This document shows positions 58,621 to 64,000 of a DNA stretch of 64,000 nt, in pieces. Each line of letters begins with the position of its first letter. The stretch's first letter is position 1. The DNA comes from Trematomus loennbergii (lineage: Eukaryota > Chordata > Actinopteri > Perciformes > Nototheniidae). The stretch lies in contig JAAOOA010000464.1 in NCBI GenBank assembly GCA_012861695.1, forward strand, positions 1 through 64,000, read 5' to 3'. The notes under the pieces were generated by a model, which made no database searches, was not told where the DNA came from, and saw nothing but the letters and a program-made list of their open reading frames with translations. The translations under genes and the position numbers were made by a program.

Positions 58621-59772
58621 TTAACCTCTTAAGCACAGCGGTCCCCCCATTGGACCCCTCCCACCGTTTTTATTCGAGATAATGTCTCAGGGCTTCTTAA
58701 CATTTATGAAACTATTAATGTGTAGCACCAGATTAACGGGAAGAATCTCAGCTAACTGAAGATATGAACCATTTTACCAAAACAAAACACAAGTCTCATA
58801 AGAAGCGTCTAAATGACCCCTGAGCGAAAAATTCTAACGCACTGCGGCACACAATTCAAGATAAAGATACCCTTATTACTTATCGTAGCTGCACATACTA
58901 TATAGCCGATTAAAGCTGAGACTCCACAGATTATTTAGGTATAGTATCATCACTGAGCGATCCGAACTTGCGACAGGGGAAGCAAACACAGACATCACAA
59001 CACGTACCTTTACGGAGCATTTACGGCAGATCGTCTCACCGTAGCTGTCAATTAGGTCAAAAGACGTGTTCAATGGCATTAAAATGAAAAACAAAAATGC
59101 TACAACTGTTGATCCATAGGTTGATAATGTACCTGTGCCTTTGAAAAAATAATTTATAATCCATAATTCCATTTTTTATGTAAAAATCGGAGCGGAAAAG
59201 TTAGCTGCTAATGGTAGCCACCTTCACGTGGTATCACTGCATACCACGTATGCAGCTTCCGGTTTTGGTAACGCGTCACTCTCACTCCTTATTTGTTAAC
59301 GTTTTGGTGTGTATATAACTTTCCCTCGATTCCATTGGCTCTCGCGGTTATAAAGAGATTTCATTCATCAAAATCGAGCAAGGGGGGCCAGAGATAGGTC
59401 AAATGACCCCAGAAGTGGGTTTTTTGGCTAAATCTCTCTAAAAAGGTCAAATTTCACTTGTTTTGCATAAATCTTGATACAGGGTACTTATTATATGTTG
59501 TACTTTGGATTCCTAAAGCTTTTAGTCTACTAACCCATCATCCAAGGGTAGTTTTCACTATAAGTAAAAAAGAATTTTTGGACGGACACTATAATTTACA
59601 GTTTTTTACTATGTAAAATCTGAATTTTCTTTAAAATAAAAAACATCTATATTGATTCTGACTTTTCTACATCCAACTCACAGGTTTATCATTACTTTGA
59701 GAATAAAGATTATTAATTTAACCCTTTTAGAAGGGAAGATATGGTCATTTGTTCTGGGAATGTCATTTTCGA
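58621..59772. mobile_element. CCTSTTAAG-family element, copy 4, right end lost
   Basis: TTAA at 58621-58624, then CCTCTTAAGCACAGCGG. It is nearly identical to 21477-22649 up to 'gtcattttcga' at 59772, where the last ~40 bases (hairpin and terminal repeat) are missing. A minus-strand frame at 58876-59172 parallels that at 21729-21932. A short local palindrome 'cacgtggtat...ataccacgta' (59225-59250) distinguishes it. Confidence 0.88.
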
Positions 59773-61158
59773 TGTCAATCCTGCCGTCCTCTCTAGTGTC
59801 ATGATGAGGTTCAGGTAAAGCACGGTTAATGTATTATATGATTGACTCAATAATATAATACATGACTTAGAGTAGGCAATCTAGGCATATTAACAAAATG
59901 AATTAAACATACTTATCACGGCGACGGTGTACTGAGATAAAAAACGGTGTAGGCCTACTGAGATAAAAAAAAATTAAATTAAAAAAAAATGTATTTGTAT
60001 TTTTTTTTTGCTAGGGGCCCTTAGTGGCTGCGGGGCCCTAAACGGCCGCTTATGTCGCTTAATGGGTCGGGCCGGCTCTGACTGTAAGTGTAAGCCTTAC
60101 ACTTACACTGTAAGGATTAGTAACATGTATTGTATTTATGTGATGACATTTGGAGATGTTTAAACTCAATGAGAAAATGCGTTAGCATTCGCGCTAGTGT
60201 TGGAATAAACGCTAGCGTTAGCCATACTAACCTGTATACATGCTTATTGCACGAGCATGAGCTATATTTACCTTGTTTACACTTAGCGGTCCTATGTGTT
60301 AATCTGTGTATGTTACACTTGCATGTATGAGATCATTAAGTGCCTTGTAACTTCTTTTTTTATAGTTTCACTCCGTTTCAATGTCAGTGACTAAATAAAG
60401 GAACATGGCTGCCCTGGCTCTCAAAGAGTTTGGCTGGCTGTTCACACTGAGACAGCACAACACATTGAGAGAACAGTACACCTATTGTGTAAGTAGTAAG
60501 CACATACAAGCAGGTCACACAGTATGATCACAAATACATTAACTCTGTTAAAAATCTGTTTTTATTAAAAAGTACAGGCTGCATATGTGTTCTCAGCCTT
60601 GGAGAAACTTGACATGTTTTGGTACATGTGTCTGAACCTCTTAATAAAACAGATATTTCAACGTGTGCCTACTTTGTTCATGTACTGTTGAGGTTAATTT
60701 CAGTAGTTGTGTGCTATCATGTTTACAAAGTGTGAAGAGGAGGCAACTTTAGAATAGGGAACCTGTTCAGGTCAATTAGAGTCAAATTACTAGCTTATTG
60801 GTTATGAACAAGACTTTACTTTAGAATAGGGAACATATTATTGGATAGAAATACCTAATTTTGAGTTAATTAGACTTAATTAACACTTATAGTTTCATGT
60901 CTTGTTACATGAGAATAGATCATATTTGTTAAGTGTTATTATGGGAGAATTACTATTCTTGTGGTACTACTGCCTTATTAGGCCCATTAGGACCAAAACT
61001 CATGTACAACAACTTCCTACTTGCAATAAATAAGCACTAATTAGAGGGTTATTGAGGAAAAACTCTCAACTAATGGCCTATTACTTGTAGAATATGGTCA
61101 TGTAGAATAAGGCATTAATAAGTATTTTATAATGACTAATAAAGAGCCAATATACTGC
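59773..61158. other. Mostly unassigned, with one DNA-repeat end
   Basis: At 60012-60082 'aggggcccttagtggctgcg' to 'gggtcgggccggctctgac' looks like the end of a dispersed DNA element without a partner. The rest is AT-rich with no gene. Confidence 0.35.
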
Positions 61159-62754
61159 TAATATCAGGGTTGCCAACTCTCACGCATCTGGCGTGTGACA
61201 CACGCTTTCACTCTCAATCTCACGCTCTCACGCTGCCCAAACTATTCTCACGCCAAAAACAAGAATACGAAGACTAGAAACGGTTTTGAAAACTTTTGTC
61301 ACGTAGTGATCGTCTTCTCAATAGAACATCTTTGATAATGTCTTCTGGCCAATCAGAATCACGATAACGGCGTGGTGTTGTTGCAGGAAGTCCCGACGGA
61401 GAATACTTTTGCGGTAGTACATCTCTATACATCGATACAACATTACGTGTTGATAGAAATCAACACGTAATGAAATAAGACCCCACGGTTTGATGATTGA
61501 TAGGTGTGTGGGCTGTCTTTCATTTTGACACACAGAACAATGGGGGCTATCCACCCTTATCCACAATGTAAAGTAATTCACACAGCCTCTTCCCTCTTCT
61601 CTCTGTGAGGAGCAGCAGGTTCAGCTTTCAGAACAAAGTAACAAAAAACTAAATGGCATTCATTTTTTTAAATGTGTAGTAATAGATTTATTTATTTTTC
61701 TTCTCAAGAGAGTACCAGAATGTGTATTTTATGTTAGTATTTAAAAAAATCTCCTGGGGAGAATCCCCCCAGACCCCCCTGCAGGGGTTGGGTTTTCAGC
61801 ATGTCAACTCTTTCACCTGTGGGGAAATTGCAGGATTGGCTCCAGGTCGCCCTTTTTATTTACTACAAGACAAATGTGCCTTTTTATTTCATACAGTTCA
61901 ATTTGGATTGAGACAGGGAAATAATCTAAACCTCACGCGTGGCGTTTCACTGTCGGGGGGAGCGTGTATGTAATTACATTGCAAATACTGACTTGAGCCC
62001 CACCACTGTATGGGTTAGCCCTACCATAGATTACCCAACAAAAATACTCTGGAGCCGCAACTGCCGACCCGTATTGCGCATGCGCAGATCTAAGATCCAG
62101 TAGAAATGATAAAAAAGTAAAAGTCTGCTGCTTATTGTTCTACTAGGCCAAAATAGAGTCAAAGAGTATATGAGAGTGAGAGTGTGTTAATTAATATATT
62201 TGGCAGTTTGGAGTAAGTCTGTAGATTTGTTTGTGTGTGTGTGTTTCATGTATAGGCCTCTCACGATAATTAATTTTGTTGGATACATTTTCCCGGAAAT
62301 TATTGCGATAAACGATAATATTGTCGGCACCGTTGTATGACCATTTTAGACCACTGACATAATGATAATATATAATAATAATTCAAGTACATCCTTTCAA
62401 ACTGCTAGTCACATCCTCATGTAAATGGCAATTTATCGAGGTCAGAAAAGTTATCGAGTTCATTTTTATTTATCGTACGATAAGTCAATTAATTGCTTAT
62501 CGCGACAGGCACACAATAAAACAGTGGAAACAAACATGTTTGACTTTCATTAGTGAATGAAACTGTGTGCCCTTTATAGTCTGTGTCCATTATTGTGTAT
62601 TTGTATATATTGTATATATATCCTATATGCTAAGGTCCCGCTGCTGACACGATAGCAGTCATTTCGTGCGCATATGTGTAATTAAACCGAATTAAACCCA
62701 TGATATCAAAATCTCACTCCAGCCAGGTACCCAAAGTTGGCAACCCTGTAATAT
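61159..62754 (+). mobile_element. CAGGGT-ended DNA element B, full copy, duplication TAATAT
   Basis: The element is 61165-62748, with ends CAGGGTTGCCAACTCTCACG and CCAAAGTTGGCAACCCTG. TAATAT is duplicated at 61159-61164 and 62749-62754. The left subterminal region has repeated 'ctcacgc' words. It contains the nested TCGCGATAA repeat (62257-62513), also present in the truncated sister at 37032-38152. A plus-strand frame at 61722-61973 is conserved in the sister but is not a recognised protein. Confidence 0.9.
62257..62513. repeat. Nested repeat with TCACGATAA/TCGCGATAA ends
   Basis: Reverse copy of 37264-37534 at the same site of the sister element: 'taggcctctcacgataatta' at the left and 'ttatcgcgacaggcac' at the right. 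Shared position shows it was inherited with the host. Confidence 0.55.
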
Positions 62755-64000
62755 GCATTTTAATTAACAACTAGTTGATGGTGAATTGTGTACCTTAATA
62801 TAAAGTGTTACCTTGCTTTCAAATTGTATGAGACAGACACTCAATATGTACATCCATATTTTGATCCAGTTTTAGAGTAAATCACTTTGAGTTGCAAATT
62901 GACGACTTAGACTGTGCAAAATAGAGGAGACTTCACTAGTCTTTTGACTCGAAAAAACAAATGACTTGTTTCTTTACAGTAAGGTAAGCTAAGTGGTTGG
63001 AGGCTGGCTGTATCTAAATATTGAACCTGCAAACATTAATCTTGCTTCACCATTAAAGCCACCCCTTGTTTTGCACTTCAATGTGAAGCATGTAGGATGT
63101 TATTATACCAAAGTAGTAACTCGATACGGCTCCGAAACAGTTAAAAGTGTATGGTATGCATGTATCATACTGTGTTTCTGTGAGATAGTTTTACATCGGT
63201 TGGCACTTTTAATTCATTGTGAAAATGGCAAATTCCGTCAATGCCAATAAAAAACAATGTGTAGAGATGTAAACTAATTATTGGATTTAAATACATTGAA
63301 TGGCTATTTCAGAGAGAATACTGATCATAAAAAATATCAAGGATGGGTGTTGATTTAATTGGCTTATTATATTAACTTCACTATTACCTTACAGATAATT
63401 TTTACCGCAAGAGGATTTTTCTTTTGTTGGTGCACATAAATCTGCCTCATCGTAACATGTAGCATGTAGCATGTACCTGCAACATATAACATTTGGATAA
63501 CAAAAAGTAAAGAATGTGTAACTTTTGCCTCATAATAGGAAGTGATCCGACATTTACAGATATGCTCCCAGAGAGGTGTTTTGAAAGGTCAAGCCACGGC
63601 AACACCAGTGGAGACCGGCCTGTGTGAGTGTCACATTACACCAAATGAACAGCATAATGCCGCGCTCTCTGATTCAGTTTAGCGCTAAAAGGTTTCAACA
63701 AATGAACAGTTAAGCACCAAGGTCATTTATCTGTGCGATTCCAAAGGTTGCTGCAGCTTCATGGGACTGCATGTCCGGGGAACGTTTGGCATTGTGTACA
63801 ATTACAAAGGAGCAATTAGCATTTATATAGGCTCCGGTGTGGAACATGAATAGATAACTACAGGAGGTGCTCTCATTATCACCAATGGCATGTGTAACTT
63901 AATAAAGAGCATACGATTATGGCCCACTTTTGCTATTACGCACTTTCCTGAAAAGACCAATTAAAATGTTTCCATGAAAATGACATAGGATGAAAATAAA
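62755..64000. other. Unassigned interval
   Basis: No recognisable element or gene. A short 'gtagcat' triplication lies at 63459-63475. The sequence looks like ordinary intergenic or intronic DNA. Confidence 0.4.

Overview
The window looks like repeat-dense, gene-poor nuclear DNA of a ray-finned fish, most likely a teleost. The basis is the mix of mobile elements: APE-type LINEs of the L2/Rex1/CR1/Jockey kind, a DIRS-type tyrosine-recombinase retrotransposon, many hAT-like elements with 8-bp target duplications, several non-autonomous families at TTAA targets, 3-bp-duplication MITEs and a long GT microsatellite. I found no convincing host protein-coding exon, tRNA or rRNA gene. Nearly every long reading frame is a transposon remnant or a shadow of one. 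I have not named a species.

Layout. 1-3.7 kb: an LTR-like stretch, then a TTAA-flanked DNA element (571-3697) with a 5'-truncated L2-type LINE inside it. 3.7-6.3 kb: two inverted copies of one repeat, then unassigned DNA. 6.3-7.7 kb: a hAT transposase start and one end of another DNA element. 8.1-13.6 kb: a Jockey/CR1-like LINE broken by a TTAA element, by an LTR-like element that itself carries a 3-bp-duplication MITE, and by a set of perfect palindromes. 14.0-17.8 kb: a second TTAA element that keeps a THAP-domain exon remnant and hosts a hAT element. 19.0-19.95 kb: two small TTAA MITEs. 21.1-25.7 kb: an antisense Rex1/L2-like LINE split by a TTAA element of a different family. 27.9-30.3 kb: a hAT element hosting another copy of that family. 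31.0-32.6 kb: a CAGGGT-ended element hosting a hAT that landed in a GT microsatellite. 33.5-35.8 kb: a hAT inside a hAT. 37-38.2 kb: a truncated CAGGGT-ended element abutting a DIRS element (38.2-41.3 kb). 41.4-45.5 kb: an L2-type LINE. 45.5-46.9 kb: a 120-bp tandem repeat and GC-rich inverted/direct repeats. 49.6-51.1 kb and 61.2-62.7 kb: two more CAGGGT-ended elements. 52.5-53.7 kb and 58.6-59.8 kb: further TTAA-family copies, the first hosting a 3-bp-duplication MITE. The remaining stretches are AT-rich and unassigned.

How the parts relate. Nesting gives a relative order of insertions: the TTAA elements are hosts for LINE and hAT insertions, and are themselves inserted in LINEs and hATs. 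Within-window paralogues supply empty sites that prove some insertions. All protein-coding remnants carry stops or frameshifts, so nothing here looks autonomous now. The less ordinary signals are the compound palindromes in the LINE reverse transcriptase (11.65-12.11 kb), the three CAGGGT-ended elements with 5-6-bp AT-only duplications (one with a recognisable transposase N-terminus), the THAP exon in the TTAA family, and the end-to-end arrangement of GC-rich termini at 46.15-46.86 kb.
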